NCBI RefSeq assembly: GCF_001750285.1 | Contig: NZ_MAMP01000020.1 | Location: forward strand, 124,001-188,000 | Length of the DNA stretch: 64,000 nt | From: Domibacillus iocasae | GTDB taxonomy: Bacteria; Bacillota; Bacilli; Bacillales; Domibacillaceae | Reading direction: 5' to 3' | In this document: in pieces, positions 36,421-45,839 of the stretch | Layout: every line of letters begins with the position of its first letter | Position numbering within the stretch: position 1 is the stretch's first letter | The notes under the pieces: model-generated | Database searches by the model: none | The model's input: the letters and a program-made list of their open reading frames with translations, nothing else | Told to the model about the DNA's origin: nothing | Program-made: the position numbers and the translations under genes

Positions 36421-37439
36421 TAAATAATCTTTCGGCCATGTTGCCCTAAAGCAAAATAAATTCCATGCTGCAACGTTTGAAAACAATCGAATCTTGAGAA
36501 ATTGATCGTTGATTGCGATATGATCATACCGAGTTCAGCAGATATACCAACAAGGATCGTGTCTGTTCCAATGAGAGAAGCGGCAGAGCCGATTTTTTCA
36601 ATGAGGCTTACCGTATGCTCACTTATGTCTTTATCAAGTCCAGTTAAATCAAGCACAAGATAGTTCGCTTTATGGGCAGGAAGGTTATTTAATGTTTTCA
36701 CAACAAGTTCTTCTGAACGCTCTTCATCATACTTTCCAAGCAATGGAACGACTACAATTCCTTCAAGCACAGGAATAATAGGGGAAGAGAGTTCTTTAAC
36801 AAGTTCTTTTAATTCACTTGTTTTTTCTTCTACAAGGGCTTCTAAACGAAGAATTTCTTCTGCTTCCTTTTTTCTCGCTAATTGATGAATGTTATTTGTA
36901 ATCGTTACATCTGACGGAAAATATTCAATCACACTATATTTATGGCCTTCCAGTTGATGCTGGACGACTTTATACCAAATATTTGTACCGAACAGTCCGG
37001 TAAAGATGCCGGCATAGTGCGCGGGAAGATAATTGCCACCCTGTTTCTTTTCTTGTGCCAGGTTGATTTTATATTCCCAGCTGTCTTGAATATGAGCGGT
37101 TAACGTTTTTGATTCAAAATCCAAATTTTTAATCGTGGTCCGTCCCCAGCCAGCTGAGGCATATGTATTCGTAATCAATTCTGCCGCTTGCGCGATACTG
37201 ACATCCTTTATTTTTTCGAAGTACTGTCCCACCACTAATCCCTGCCGAAAACCGGTTGTTTCAAAAACAAGGTTTGATGCTTCTTCCCCTGAAATTTCTT
37301 CAATCGTATCAAAGAACGTTCTCATTGCGGAAGAAATCCAGAAAAGAACCGCATCCTCCCCTTCAAATAGGAAATTTCCTTTTTCCAGATCCCATTCAAA
37401 TTCGAGTCCGCCTATATTTGTTTTGGATTTTATTTCCAT
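36420..37439 (-). CDS. RsbR-like protein (V4R/XylR_N-like plus STAS), paralogue
   Basis: A 339-residue protein with the same layout as the one at 2885-3916: sensor-like domain (VFETTGFRQGLVVGQYF, ASAGWGRTTIKNLDF), coiled linker (EEILRLEALVEEKTSELKEL) and STAS domain (SSPIIPVLEGIVVVPLLG). The Thr in LDLTG again matches the conserved RsbR phosphorylation site. It is monocistronic and away from any SigB operon. The ATG has AAAGGGG upstream. Confidence 0.75.
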   Translation of the reverse strand: MEIKSKTNIGGLEFEWDLEKGNFLFEGEDAVLFWISSAMRTFFDTIEEISGEEASNLVFETTGFRQGLVVGQYFEKIKDVSIAQAAELITNTYASAGWGRTTIKNLDFESKTLTAHIQDSWEYKINLAQEKKQGGNYLPAHYAGIFTGLFGTNIWYKVVQHQLEGHKYSVIEYFPSDVTITNNIHQLARKKEAEEILRLEALVEEKTSELKELVKELSSPIIPVLEGIVVVPLLGKYDEERSEELVVKTLNNLPAHKANYLVLDLTGLDKDISEHTVSLIEKIGSAASLIGTDTILVGISAELGMIISQSTINFSRFDCFQTLQHGIYFALGQHGRKII

Positions 37440-38224
37440 GATTTAATACCCCTTTCATTTTAAGTATCTAAGTTGAACAAATGATTTTACACACTACCGT
37501 TCAAAAAAAGCGTTCAAGAACAGCGCTTAGCCCAAGTGGCGGAGAAAGCAAAAAGGTTAATTCAACTTATATAGTTTTTTACACACAATAATTTCATTAT
37601 AGTTATCAAATTAAATATTTCAAATAAGGGCTCTATGGAGATCTTTCTTTTTTTCCTACGCTCATTACCTTATCTTATTCGCTTGAAAAATGACACTGTT
37701 TTTCACAGAGTTAATATAAAAACACGAAATGTAATCAAATAAGCATTACCAACTATATTTCATGCTGCCTCTTTATTGCTTTTACTTTTCCTTCATAAAT
37801 AGATTGCAGCCTGTTTTTCAAAAAGGAGTTTAACCAGTAATGGCAGAATTGATGCTTATATGGACTGCGTTTTTATATGTGAAAGAGTAAAAATAAGGAT
37901 GTTTTCAAATAAAGAATTATGCTAAAAAAAAACATTACATAAAAAAAATAATCGTGAAATTAGATGTACCTTTCTTATGTTACTTTACTCGTGAGCGAAA
38001 CAAAAAAGACACAGATCATTCAAAATTTCGACATTTTCAGACAAAAATTAGATATACATATTGCCTTCAAAGAAAGATATATATATAATCCTTTAGTACT
38101 ATTAACCCTGACCTTTTTAAGGTGTTTAGTCTCATGCTCGATTTATCAATTGTCTGGGTTTGATATTTTTTCAAGATATATAGGTTGAATAAAGATTTTC
38201 ACTTTAGAAAACAGAATTGTTTAG
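37440..38224. other. AT-rich intergenic region without a convincing gene
   Basis: There are about 780 bases of low-GC sequence. A plus-strand frame at 37964-38188 has no ribosome site and no family look. A tiny frame with a ribosome site is listed separately. Confidence 0.6.
37840..37890 (+). CDS. Possible 16-residue peptide ORF
   Basis: ATG to TAA encodes MAELMLIWTAFLYVKE, preceded by AAAAGGAG with about 10-base spacing in an otherwise empty region. The peptide has a hydrophobic middle. The ribosome site is the only evidence. Confidence 0.25.
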   Translation: MAELMLIWTAFLYVKE

Positions 38225-38410
38225 GCTGGTGCGTTTTGTATAGATTACCGACTTGTTCTAGACCGCAGAGCGGCGGAAACGAGCTCTGCGCCTGCCCTAT
38301 GGTGCGCGAAGCCGTGCGCCCGCCGTCATTTCGGCTATTGTGAAACAAAGTAGGCCAAAACGGTCCTTACACAAAAGAGACCGTCACAGCAGGGATAACG
38401 CTGCTTTTTA
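38225..38410 (+). promoter_or_regulatory. GC-rich multi-hairpin element upstream of the chemoreceptor gene
   Basis: Four helices can be drawn: CGCAGAGC / GCTCTGCG (38264-38290), GGTGCGC / GTGCGCC (38301-38320), ACGGTC / GACCGT (38360-38384) and AGCAG / CTGCT followed by a T run (to 38408). The GC content is far above its surroundings. It may be a structured leader RNA ending in a terminator, or an extragenic repeat. It does not match the riboswitch consensus sequences I know, including c-di-GMP-I. Confidence 0.35.
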
Positions 38411-38540
38411 TGATACAGCCACTCTTTAGAGGCGTGGACCGGTCACCGGGTGACAGAAGGCAAATGATAAGGTCAACTTATCTAGATATTACCGTTTTTT
38501 ATTATAGAACGATATTTATTTTGAAAGGAAGTATGTGAAA

Positions 38541-40226
38541 ATGAGCATAAGCAAAAAACTATTGAGTGGATTTGCAGGAGTACTTGCACTGTTGGTTCTG
38601 ATCGCCGGAATCAGCTTATATCAACTCACATCTATTACTAATCAATACACTTTTTTGGTTAGTGAACAGGTTCAGAAGCTTACCAGCGCTAAAGAAATGA
38701 AGTATTTAGCAGCAAAAGAGATGAGAGATGTGCGAGGGTTCCTCGTGTCGGGAAATGATGACCATATTGAATTGTATAACAATACCTTTGCTAGTTACGG
38801 CAAAGAAGAAGAATATTTAAAATCAGTTCTTTTTAAACCTGAAGCACAGCAGCTACTTAAAGAACTAGACCAGCTTCATTCAGATTACAAGGAAGTAGCC
38901 GAACAAGTATTCACTTATAAAAGAGAAGGAAATACAGAAGGTTATGTTACATTACTTGCAGAAAGAGGAACTCCCATCGCAAATGAGTTAGCTGCGAAAG
39001 CAACTGAGCTAGAAAAAATGTGCCTCGATGTACTAAACACGGAAAGTGCAAAAGCAGCACAGCAAGCAGCCAATTTAAAAGTAACGATCTTACTCGTTTC
39101 CATTCTTGCAGTCATACTTGGGCTAGCACTCGCTTTTTACATTAGCCGCATTATAGCCGGACCCGTCAGCAAAGTGGCTGAAGCAGCAAAGCAAATTGCT
39201 GATGGCGATTTTTCCTTTGCAGATATTAACCTAAAAAATAGGGATGAAATCGGAGATATGGCTAATTCATTTAACGTAATGAAACAGAATTTACGTGAAG
39301 TCATCCGTGAAGTAAACGAAAGTTCTGAACAAATAGCCGCCTCATCTGAACAACTGACAGCTGGTGCAGAGCAAACAAGCCAGGCAACTGAACAAATAAC
39401 AGCTTCGATTCAAGAAGTAGCCAATGGGGCCGAAAACCAGACTGTAAGTGTAGAAGAAAGTTCAAAATCACTAGAAGAAGTGACACAGGGCATTCAACAC
39501 ATGGCGGAAAACTCTTCCTCTATTGCAGAATCAGGTACACAGTTGTCAGAAAAAGCAAAACAAGGTGGAGAATACGTAGAACAAACCGTCCAACAAATAC
39601 ATGCCATTCACCAATCGGTAGATGTAAGTGATGAAGTGATGAAGCTGCTTGATAACAGATCGCAGGAAATCGGAGCAATTACAGAAGTGATCACTTCCAT
39701 CGCCGACCAGACGAATTTGTTAGCATTAAATGCGGCGATTGAAGCGGCACGAGCTGGAGAACATGGAAAAGGATTTGCGGTAGTAGCAGATGAAGTTCGT
39801 AAGCTTGCGGAGCAATCGCAGCAATCATCTACCCAGATTTCACAGCTGATTAAAGAAATACAAGTAGATATGGTTCGTTCGACTGATTCCATCAACCAGG
39901 TGAAAGTTGGTGTACAGCAAGGTCTCGGAATCGTTGAAAATACCCAATCAACCTTTAATGAAATTTTAAATTCAATGGATAACATAAGCTCACAAATTAG
40001 TGAAATGGCAGCGACTGCGCAGCAAATGTCAGCTGGGGCTGAAGAAGTAAGTGCAACTGTCTCAGGAATCAGCGACATTTCCAAACAAACATCTGTGCAT
40101 TCTCAAGGAGTAGCTGCTTCCACAGAAGAACAATTAGCCTCTATGGAAGAAATCACTGCCTCTGCCAGCGAATTGTCTAGAATGGCTGTTAACTTACAAG
40201 AAATTATGGGTAAATTTAAAATATAA
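38541..40226 (+). CDS. Methyl-accepting chemotaxis protein
   Basis: A 561-residue chemoreceptor: N-terminal membrane helix ([17 protein letters not shown]), an extracellular four-helix-bundle-like sensor of ~145 residues, a second helix ([21 protein letters not shown]), a HAMP domain and a long cytoplasmic signalling domain. The hairpin tip is nearly invariant ([21 protein letters not shown]) and interacts with CheA/CheW. The ligand is unknown. The ATG at 38541 has AAAGGAAG upstream; a GTG two codons earlier is less likely. Confidence 0.92.
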   Translation: MSISKKLLSGFAGVLALLVLIAGISLYQLTSITNQYTFLVSEQVQKLTSAKEMKYLAAKEMRDVRGFLVSGNDDHIELYNNTFASYGKEEEYLKSVLFKPEAQQLLKELDQLHSDYKEVAEQVFTYKREGNTEGYVTLLAERGTPIANELAAKATELEKMCLDVLNTESAKAAQQAANLKVTILLVSILAVILGLALAFYISRIIAGPVSKVAEAAKQIADGDFSFADINLKNRDEIGDMANSFNVMKQNLREVIREVNESSEQIAASSEQLTAGAEQTSQATEQITASIQEVANGAENQTVSVEESSKSLEEVTQGIQHMAENSSSIAESGTQLSEKAKQGGEYVEQTVQQIHAIHQSVDVSDEVMKLLDNRSQEIGAITEVITSIADQTNLLALNAAIEAARAGEHGKGFAVVADEVRKLAEQSQQSSTQISQLIKEIQVDMVRSTDSINQVKVGVQQGLGIVENTQSTFNEILNSMDNISSQISEMAATAQQMSAGAEEVSATVSGISDISKQTSVHSQGVAASTEEQLASMEEITASASELSRMAVNLQEIMGKFKI

Positions 40227-40246
40227 TTTGATACTCGTCTGCAACG

Positions 40247-40280
40247 AAAGCACAGTTGATTAAATAATCAACTGTGCTTT
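40247..40280 (+). terminator. Chemoreceptor gene terminator
   Basis: AAAGCACAGTTGAT / ATCAACTGTGCTTT is a long perfect stem; the tail is only moderately T-rich. Confidence 0.75.
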
Positions 40281-40334
40281 ACTTATGCTCTATTAGTGAC
40301 GTTAATAATCTATTGTTTTATATATTTCCTGTCC

Positions 40335-40505
40335 CGTCAGCCATCTATGCAGCAAAAAATCAGCGCTGCACCAGGAAAGCGGCGAGGAAGCAAGCCGTCC
40401 GCCCGTGGAAAGCGAAGTCCGGCTGGCTTCACCTATCGGCTCTATTCAAAAAAGCTGACGACTTTGTCGACAGCCTGAAAGTTTCAGCTTAATACTGAAA
40501 CTCCT
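40335..40505. repeat. Dispersed intergenic repeat, noncoding
   Basis: A GC-rich block within AT-rich flanks. It contains CCGTGGAAAGCGAAGTCCGGC, GACGACTTTGTCGACAGCC and a closing hairpin AGTTTCAG / CTGAAACT followed by CTTTTTC. Such blocks recur in Bacillaceae genomes; the short frames across it have no family look. Confidence 0.45.
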
Positions 40506-40513
40506 TTTTCTTT

Positions 40514-41061
40514 TCAATACCAGTTTTTTATTTTATAAAGATTATTGGTTCGTTCCTTCTTTTTTTCTTTCGAAAAAAACCAACCACCAGCAGCAATTAA
40601 TAATAGAACCGCATAAAAAGTTATCTTCCACTCTGGTGATTTAGCAAATCTTTCTGATAATACTGCTATATCCGGGTGAGCCAACGTGTAAACGGAAAGT
40701 TTAACACCCACCCAGCCAACGATTAAAAACGCTGCAATTTCTAATCCCGGTCTAGTCTGAAGCAACTTCACAAAGAAGTCTGCCGCAAAACGCATAATAA
40801 CTAAGCCGATGATTCCACCTGCAAAAATGACGAGAAATTTCCCTCCACCAAGACCGCCAATGTTTGGAAGGTTCGTATTTGGAAGGGTTACTGCAAGTGC
40901 AACGGCAGCAAGAATTGAATCAACTGCAAAAGCGATATCTGCTAATTCTAATTTGAAGACAGTTTCCCAAAATCCTGATTGTCTCTTTTCAACCTCTTCT
41001 TTATCTTTTCCTTTCTTTACAACAAGAATACTTTTATTGTCCAGAATGATAACACATAAAC
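40514..41061 (-). pseudogene. TerC family membrane protein, N-terminally truncated
   Basis: The reading frame continues upstream of the ATG at 40795 to an in-frame TAG at about 41062, giving about 180 residues that match the middle and end of TerC: VKKGKDKEEVEKRQSGFW, ELADIAFAVDSILAAVALAV, GGKFLVIFAGGIIGLVIMR and AFLIVGWVGVKLSVYTLAHP. TerC proteins are integral membrane metal exporters (Mn2+ in bacilli). The first ~85 residues with the first helices and LEGLLAADNA-type motif are missing, so the gene is broken at the border with the SDR gene. Confidence 0.82.
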
Positions 41062-41091
41062 GCTAATAGCATGTTTCTATAAACACTGGCA

Positions 41092-41859
41092 TTACATCAC
41101 AAAGCCACCATCCACAAACAAGGTCTGCCCCGTCATGAACTTGCTCCAATCAGAAGCTAGAAACAAAACCGGCCCAGCCACATCTTCTGGAAGTGCAATT
41201 CTGCGAAGGGGCGTTTGCGCAATAATCATTTCTTTCACCTCTTCTTTTGTATGCTTGCTGGCACTCGTAGGATATACGAGCCCTGGTGCTATACAGTTGA
41301 CCCTTATGCCGAAAGGGCCGAGCTCCGCTGCTAAATTACGACTATACCCCTGCAGTGCCGCTTTTGCGGTGTTATATTCATGATAGGGAACAATCGGTCT
41401 TTCAACTAAATTGCTGATCACGTTGATGATGCTTCCCTGGCTCTGTTTTTTCATAAAGGGAAGAACTGTCTGGCACATATAATGAGCGGAACGCAAAGCC
41501 CCATCAATTTGATTCTGGTAATCTTCCCATTTTAGCTCCCAGGCTAACTTACGCTCATCAGGATTAAAAGCATATGGTGTAAAAGCATTATTGACGACAA
41601 TGTCAATTTTACCCATTTCCAACAAAACCCGTTCGATCAATTCTTGTACGGCGCTTTCAGATGTGACGTCAGCTTGAATGGCCCAGGCATCCCCACCAAG
41701 CTTCAGACAGGATGCCACAACCTGTTCTGCGGCCTCTTTGTTTTGAAGGTAATTGACGACGACAGATGCTTCCTCTGCTGCGAAAGCGCGAGCGATAGAA
41801 GCGCCAATTCCCCGGCTGGCCCCTGTGACAAGGACAACTTTCCCTTGAAATTTCCCCAT
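41092..41859 (-). CDS. Short-chain dehydrogenase/reductase of the TPP-controlled LuxCE-like operon
   Basis: A 255-residue classical SDR: cofactor motif TGASRGIG, NNAFTPY, catalytic Ser in NVISNLVE and Tyr/Lys in HEYNTAKAAL, and C-terminal FMTGQTLFVDGG. It is FabG-like in sequence. It is the last gene of the six-gene operon, 11 bases after the binding-protein gene, with GGGAGGA upstream. In that setting the attractive role is reduction of an aldehyde made by the LuxC-like enzyme to an alcohol, which is inference. Confidence 0.85.
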   Translation of the reverse strand: MGKFQGKVVLVTGASRGIGASIARAFAAEEASVVVNYLQNKEAAEQVVASCLKLGGDAWAIQADVTSESAVQELIERVLLEMGKIDIVVNNAFTPYAFNPDERKLAWELKWEDYQNQIDGALRSAHYMCQTVLPFMKKQSQGSIINVISNLVERPIVPYHEYNTAKAALQGYSRNLAAELGPFGIRVNCIAPGLVYPTSASKHTKEEVKEMIIAQTPLRRIALPEDVAGPVLFLASDWSKFMTGQTLFVDGGFVM

Positions 41860-41870
41860 ATTGTCCTCCC

Positions 41871-42881
41871 TTATTTTGTAGGAAGCAGTTCCTCTGTTAC
41901 AACCTCTTCCATATTGAGTTTATTTTCAACTAATCCTAGTTTTTGATACGTGTCTGCCCCCTGCTGCAAGATAGCGGCATCAAGTGCACCCAGTCCCTGC
42001 TCTTCTGTTAGTTCTGAAATGCTTGATGCATTGCGGAGCTTAATGATTTCTAGGTTTTGCTCCTCATTTTTCCCGTCAATCGCATATTCTTTTGCTAAAG
42101 AAGCTGCTTCTTCGGGGTTATCGATCATCCACTGGGCGCTCGTTTGATAAGCTTTTAAAAACTTCTCCAGTTCGTCTTTCTTTTCTTCAAAGGTTTTTTC
42201 TGTTACGACAAAAACATCACTTGGAATATTCAAATAATCTTTTACTTCTAATATATTAACGTCACCTAAGCCTTTTTGTTTACCAACGACAAGTCCAGTG
42301 TCGGTTGCTGCTGTGGCATCTACTTGTCCCTGCATGAGAGGCGCAAAGTTTAGAAGGCCTGTTTCAACAATATTGACATCTTTTTCGGAGAGACCGACTT
42401 GATTCAGCAGCACAAGCAGGTTCTGGCGGGTACCGCTTGACAGGCTATATACACCAATCGTTTTGCCTTTTAGATCTTCAGGTTTTGTAATATTTTTTTC
42501 TTTAAGTGAAACAATGTTAAACACGTTTTGAGGATAGACATTATACATGACTTTCAATTTTTCACCTTTGTCTAAAGCAAAATATAATGAGCCGGGATCA
42601 GTAAAAGCAACATCTGCTTGTCCGGAGAGAATATTTTTAATCGCATCTCCTCCGCCAGCTCCCGGAATGACAGTAACATCCAAGCCATTTTCTTTAAAAA
42701 ACCCTTTTTCCTCATCTACCAGCAAGTTTGTTTGCTCTGTAATTGGCTGACTCCAGCTGGCTACCCGAAGAATGTCCGTTTCTTCTGTTTTAGGTGCTTC
42801 CGTTTTTTGTTCCTGTGCACCGCAAGCCGTCATAAATACTGCTGCGGACAATAGTAAAGCAAATAAATTTTTGTTTTTCAT
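41871..42881 (-). CDS. ABC transporter substrate-binding lipoprotein, NMT1/THI5-like
   Basis: A 336-residue lipoprotein (lipobox VFMTACGAQ) of the type 2 periplasmic-binding fold found in NMT1/THI5/SsuA-like proteins: VASWSQPITEQTNLLVDEEKG, GGGDAIKNILSGQADVAF, KGKTIGVYS. This family binds pyrimidines, sulfonates, nitrate and other small compounds. The TPP riboswitch argues for a thiamin-related ligand. It is not close enough to the ThiY at 21043-22062 to assume the same ligand. The start overlaps the permease stop (ATGA), with AAGGAGA upstream. Confidence 0.83.
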   Translation of the reverse strand: MKNKNLFALLLSAAVFMTACGAQEQKTEAPKTEETDILRVASWSQPITEQTNLLVDEEKGFFKENGLDVTVIPGAGGGDAIKNILSGQADVAFTDPGSLYFALDKGEKLKVMYNVYPQNVFNIVSLKEKNITKPEDLKGKTIGVYSLSSGTRQNLLVLLNQVGLSEKDVNIVETGLLNFAPLMQGQVDATAATDTGLVVGKQKGLGDVNILEVKDYLNIPSDVFVVTEKTFEEKKDELEKFLKAYQTSAQWMIDNPEEAASLAKEYAIDGKNEEQNLEIIKLRNASSISELTEEQGLGALDAAILQQGADTYQKLGLVENKLNMEEVVTEELLPTK

Positions 42882-43633
42882 TTTTTCGTCTCCTTCATAT
42901 AAGGTTTTGACCATCTTTTTTCTGCTATATTAACGAGCTGGTAGAGGATCATGCCGATAACGGTTAGTAAGATTAAAGAAGCAAACATTAATGGTGTATC
43001 CATCATCCCTTGGGACGCAATAATCAATGCCCCGAGTCCCTCACTGCCGCCTATAAATTCTCCTACCACCGCACCTACTACGGCCAGGACAACCGCTACA
43101 CGGAGTCCGGCCAGAATGCCCGGAAGGCCAGCCGGGATTTTTAAATGAATTAAGGTTTGCCACCGGCTCGCTTTAAGCATGCGAAACAATTCTATTTTTT
43201 GTTTATCCACATACTGAATGGAAGACACCGTGTTTTCCAGCAGCGGGAAAAAGCAAATTAGCGCTGTAATGATGACTTTAGACGTCATGTCAAAGCCAAA
43301 CCATAGAATAAACAAGGGAGCCAAAGCGAGTTTAGGAACTGCCTGGCTGGCAATGATGTATGGAGAAAGAAGCTTGCGCAACAATTCGCTTTCTCCCATC
43401 AAAATACCGATGATAAATCCAAAAAGGCTACCTAATATCAGGCCCAGTACAATCTCTAGGGTCGTCCGAATAATATGAGCTGTAAAATATCCAGTCATTA
43501 GTCCATCTATCAGGGTATGGAAGATGACAGATGGGGCAGGAAGTACAAGTTCTGACATGTTTCCGGCTATTATTTCCCATAAAAAAAGCAAAAAAATAAA
43601 AAGCAGAAAGGAATAAAATTGAATATTTTTCAT
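42878..43633 (-). CDS. ABC transporter permease of the TPP-controlled operon
   Basis: A 251-residue protein with six membrane segments and an EAA-type loop (KIELFRMLKASRWQTLIHLKIPAGLP). It belongs with the ThiX/SsuC-type permeases. ATGA overlaps with the genes on both sides imply tight coupling to the ATPase and binding protein. Confidence 0.86.
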   Translation of the reverse strand: MKNIQFYSFLLFIFLLFLWEIIAGNMSELVLPAPSVIFHTLIDGLMTGYFTAHIIRTTLEIVLGLILGSLFGFIIGILMGESELLRKLLSPYIIASQAVPKLALAPLFILWFGFDMTSKVIITALICFFPLLENTVSSIQYVDKQKIELFRMLKASRWQTLIHLKIPAGLPGILAGLRVAVVLAVVGAVVGEFIGGSEGLGALIIASQGMMDTPLMFASLILLTVIGMILYQLVNIAEKRWSKPYMKETKK

Positions 43634-44376
43634 GATCGCCCCTCACTCATGATTTGGCGTAACGTTAAACAATGATCGTTAAAGTACGAACCGTATCTCA
43701 TTTCCATTGTGCGCGGCTTTGCGAGATCCACTTCTTCTTCATAGATAATGCTGCCATTATCCATAACCGCAATACGGTCTGACAAGTAGACAGCTTCTGA
43801 AATATCATGTGTGATAAACAGTACCGTAGTATTCTGCAGCCCGCAGATTCTTAATAAATCTTCCTGCAACTCTTCTCTTGTGATGGCATCTAGTGCAGCA
43901 AAGGGTTCGTCTAAAAAGAGCATTGATGGCTTTTGGATCAGCGCTCTTGCTAAGGCCACACGGCTTTGCTGTCCTCCCGAGAGTTGTGTCGGGTACCGTT
44001 TATGATGTGAAGACAGACCGATCATCTCCAGCAAAGCAGCGGCATGCTCCCGGTCCTCTTCGGTCAGCTTTCGTCTAAGGGAAACAGGGAGAAGAACATT
44101 ATCCATGACTACTTTCCACTCTAAAAGGGTAGGAGACTGGAAGACAAATCCGCATTCATGAGAAGGCTCAGTCATGCCTTTTCCATTCAAGTGGATACTT
44201 CCTTTATCCGGCTGGAGCAATCCTGATGCAAGCTTTAACAAGGTGGTCTTCCCACAGCCACTTTTCCCTAATAAACAATGGAACTCTCCTTTTTTAATAA
44301 TTAAATTCACTCTATCGACGACGGGATTTGTTCCTTGATACCCGTAGGTGATATCTTTCATTGTTAAAAATTCCAT
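43630..44376 (-). CDS. ABC transporter ATPase of the TPP-controlled operon
   Basis: A 248-residue ABC ATPase: Walker A GKSGCGKTT, signature LSGGQQSRV, Walker B MLFLDEPFAALD and switch FITHD. It is ThiZ/SsuB-like and the energy unit of the importer encoded with it. TAGGAGG precedes the ATG, 11 bases after the LuxC-like gene. Confidence 0.87.
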   Translation of the reverse strand: MEFLTMKDITYGYQGTNPVVDRVNLIIKKGEFHCLLGKSGCGKTTLLKLASGLLQPDKGSIHLNGKGMTEPSHECGFVFQSPTLLEWKVVMDNVLLPVSLRRKLTEEDREHAAALLEMIGLSSHHKRYPTQLSGGQQSRVALARALIQKPSMLFLDEPFAALDAITREELQEDLLRICGLQNTTVLFITHDISEAVYLSDRIAVMDNGSIIYEEEVDLAKPRTMEMRYGSYFNDHCLTLRQIMSEGRS

Positions 44377-44387
44377 TCCGCGGCCTC

Positions 44388-45839
44388 CTAATCCACATAA
44401 GGCGCAAACTGTTCGCTTGATTCTTCCGCAGCTGCTTCTATATCTACCATATTCACTAAGTCTAATAAATTAAATCGGCCATCATGATGCCACCCAGCTT
44501 CCGGAGACGTCATTGAGCCTAAAGCCGTAATCCTTGTAACGCCGGTTTTTCCTAGTAATTCAGCCCACTCAAAAAGTTCATTTGGATTTGCGGCGATCCC
44601 AACGGTCTGAAGCAGAGATCGGTGGGGCGCAATATAAGGAAGAATGTTTTCAATCGTTTCAAATGCAATCACTTTGATTACACGATTTAAACTGCTTGGC
44701 GTAAAATGAATGTTATTTTCTTCATATACAACCGTCCAGTCATTGGCCTGATTGCCGAGCACTTCATTATTCGGGTTAGAAAAAATGATCATCTCTTCTC
44801 TTTGCCGCCACGCAGCCATGGATACAGACTCTTCCATAGAAAGCTCCCGCCGCGGATGTCTTTTTTGAAAGTTTTCTAATTCATTTGCCAGAAACCGTGC
44901 AAATTCTTTTGGAGAAACCTTTCCTCCGTGCTGAACATAAAAAATGTGCGGGGAATAGCATCCTTGCTGGTCATATCGAACTACATCCAGTGCGGCTTGA
45001 TGGACCGACTGCCATGTTTTTCTTGAATCAAGGCTTGACTGGGACACAACACCGAAACTGATTTTATGGCCAAATGGCAGAAAGCGCGTTGTAACCGGAA
45101 TGCGATTTTGCAAAGATTGCAATGAATCATTGCCCCCATAGCCGACGACAACATCTGATTGTTCAAATATAGAATGCTCCCGCTCTTCATCGCCGCCTTT
45201 CCACCAAACAACAGCCAAACAGTCAGCTAACCTCGGTTCTACTTCCACTAATAAATGAGCAAACCAGCCCGAAAACAGAGGCTCAGCGCTCGGAACTTTT
45301 CCGATATTGCCTGCTTTCACAAGCAAGCCTGAAATCAAGCTCCATAAAGGCAGAGCAGGAACATTTCCAGACCAAATATGGGTAAATACGTTCGGTCCCA
45401 AGGCTTTCGAAAAACCGCCTTTGACACGAGGCTGGAAATCGTCTAAAAGCAACGGATTGCCTAAATCCTCTATAAGAAAACGCTGAAGTTCTTTTTTTCG
45501 GAAGGTTTTCAAGTATGAGGTAAGACCCAGCCGGATAATTTCTTCATCGTAGCCTGTCACAATCGGCAGCAGCTTTTCTGCTTTTTGTCGGTATAGGGAA
45601 TCGCGGTCCAGCAGCCGGACGATGGCTTGGTCAATGATGCTGACGATCTCCGAAATAGAAAATGACTTTAAAGTTTCAGCACTCGCTTTTTTTACTTTTT
45701 CAATTACCTTGTCCATTTGCTCTGTTGTAAGAAAAGGTATTTCGACTTCGACCGTTTCATTTTTGCTCTGAAAGGTTAAAATTTTTGTCTCAAATTCTGT
45801 TTCACCTATATCCGGAAGGTAACCTGCAAGTTCCCTCAT
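44388..45839 (-). CDS. LuxC-like acyl-CoA/acyl-protein reductase
   Basis: A 483-residue protein of the LuxC family, which reduces an activated acyl group to an aldehyde with NADPH. The aldehyde-dehydrogenase-like core is seen: VFTHIWSGNVPALPLWSLISG, VVGYGGNDSLQSL, FGHKISFG, and the nucleophile Cys294 in QQGCYSPHIFYV, near the position of the active Cys in luminous-bacteria LuxC. It overlaps the LuxE-like gene by 4 bases. No luciferase (luxA, luxB) or LuxD genes are present, so the aldehyde is not for light. Under a TPP riboswitch the substrate is probably a thiamin-related acid. Confidence 0.87.
   Translation of the reverse strand: MRELAGYLPDIGETEFETKILTFQSKNETVEVEIPFLTTEQMDKVIEKVKKASAETLKSFSISEIVSIIDQAIVRLLDRDSLYRQKAEKLLPIVTGYDEEIIRLGLTSYLKTFRKKELQRFLIEDLGNPLLLDDFQPRVKGGFSKALGPNVFTHIWSGNVPALPLWSLISGLLVKAGNIGKVPSAEPLFSGWFAHLLVEVEPRLADCLAVVWWKGGDEEREHSIFEQSDVVVGYGGNDSLQSLQNRIPVTTRFLPFGHKISFGVVSQSSLDSRKTWQSVHQAALDVVRYDQQGCYSPHIFYVQHGGKVSPKEFARFLANELENFQKRHPRRELSMEESVSMAAWRQREEMIIFSNPNNEVLGNQANDWTVVYEENNIHFTPSSLNRVIKVIAFETIENILPYIAPHRSLLQTVGIAANPNELFEWAELLGKTGVTRITALGSMTSPEAGWHHDGRFNLLDLVNMVDIEAAAEESSEQFAPYVD

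Noticed and set aside
37964-38188. A 74-codon ORF in the AT-rich gap
   Set aside because: No ribosome site, low-complexity AT-driven composition and no family resemblance.
38264-38320. A c-di-GMP riboswitch or tRNA
   Set aside because: Hairpins are present, but neither the c-di-GMP-I core nor a tRNA cloverleaf with T-loop can be drawn.
40274-40492. ORFs across the repeat block at 40.3 kb
   Set aside because: Several frames are open because of base composition; none has a ribosome site, and the sequence looks like a noncoding repeat.
41871-44376. Sulfonate or nitrate importer (SsuABC-like)
   Set aside because: The families overlap in sequence, but no sulfur or nitrate genes are nearby and the TPP leader favours a thiamin-related ligand.
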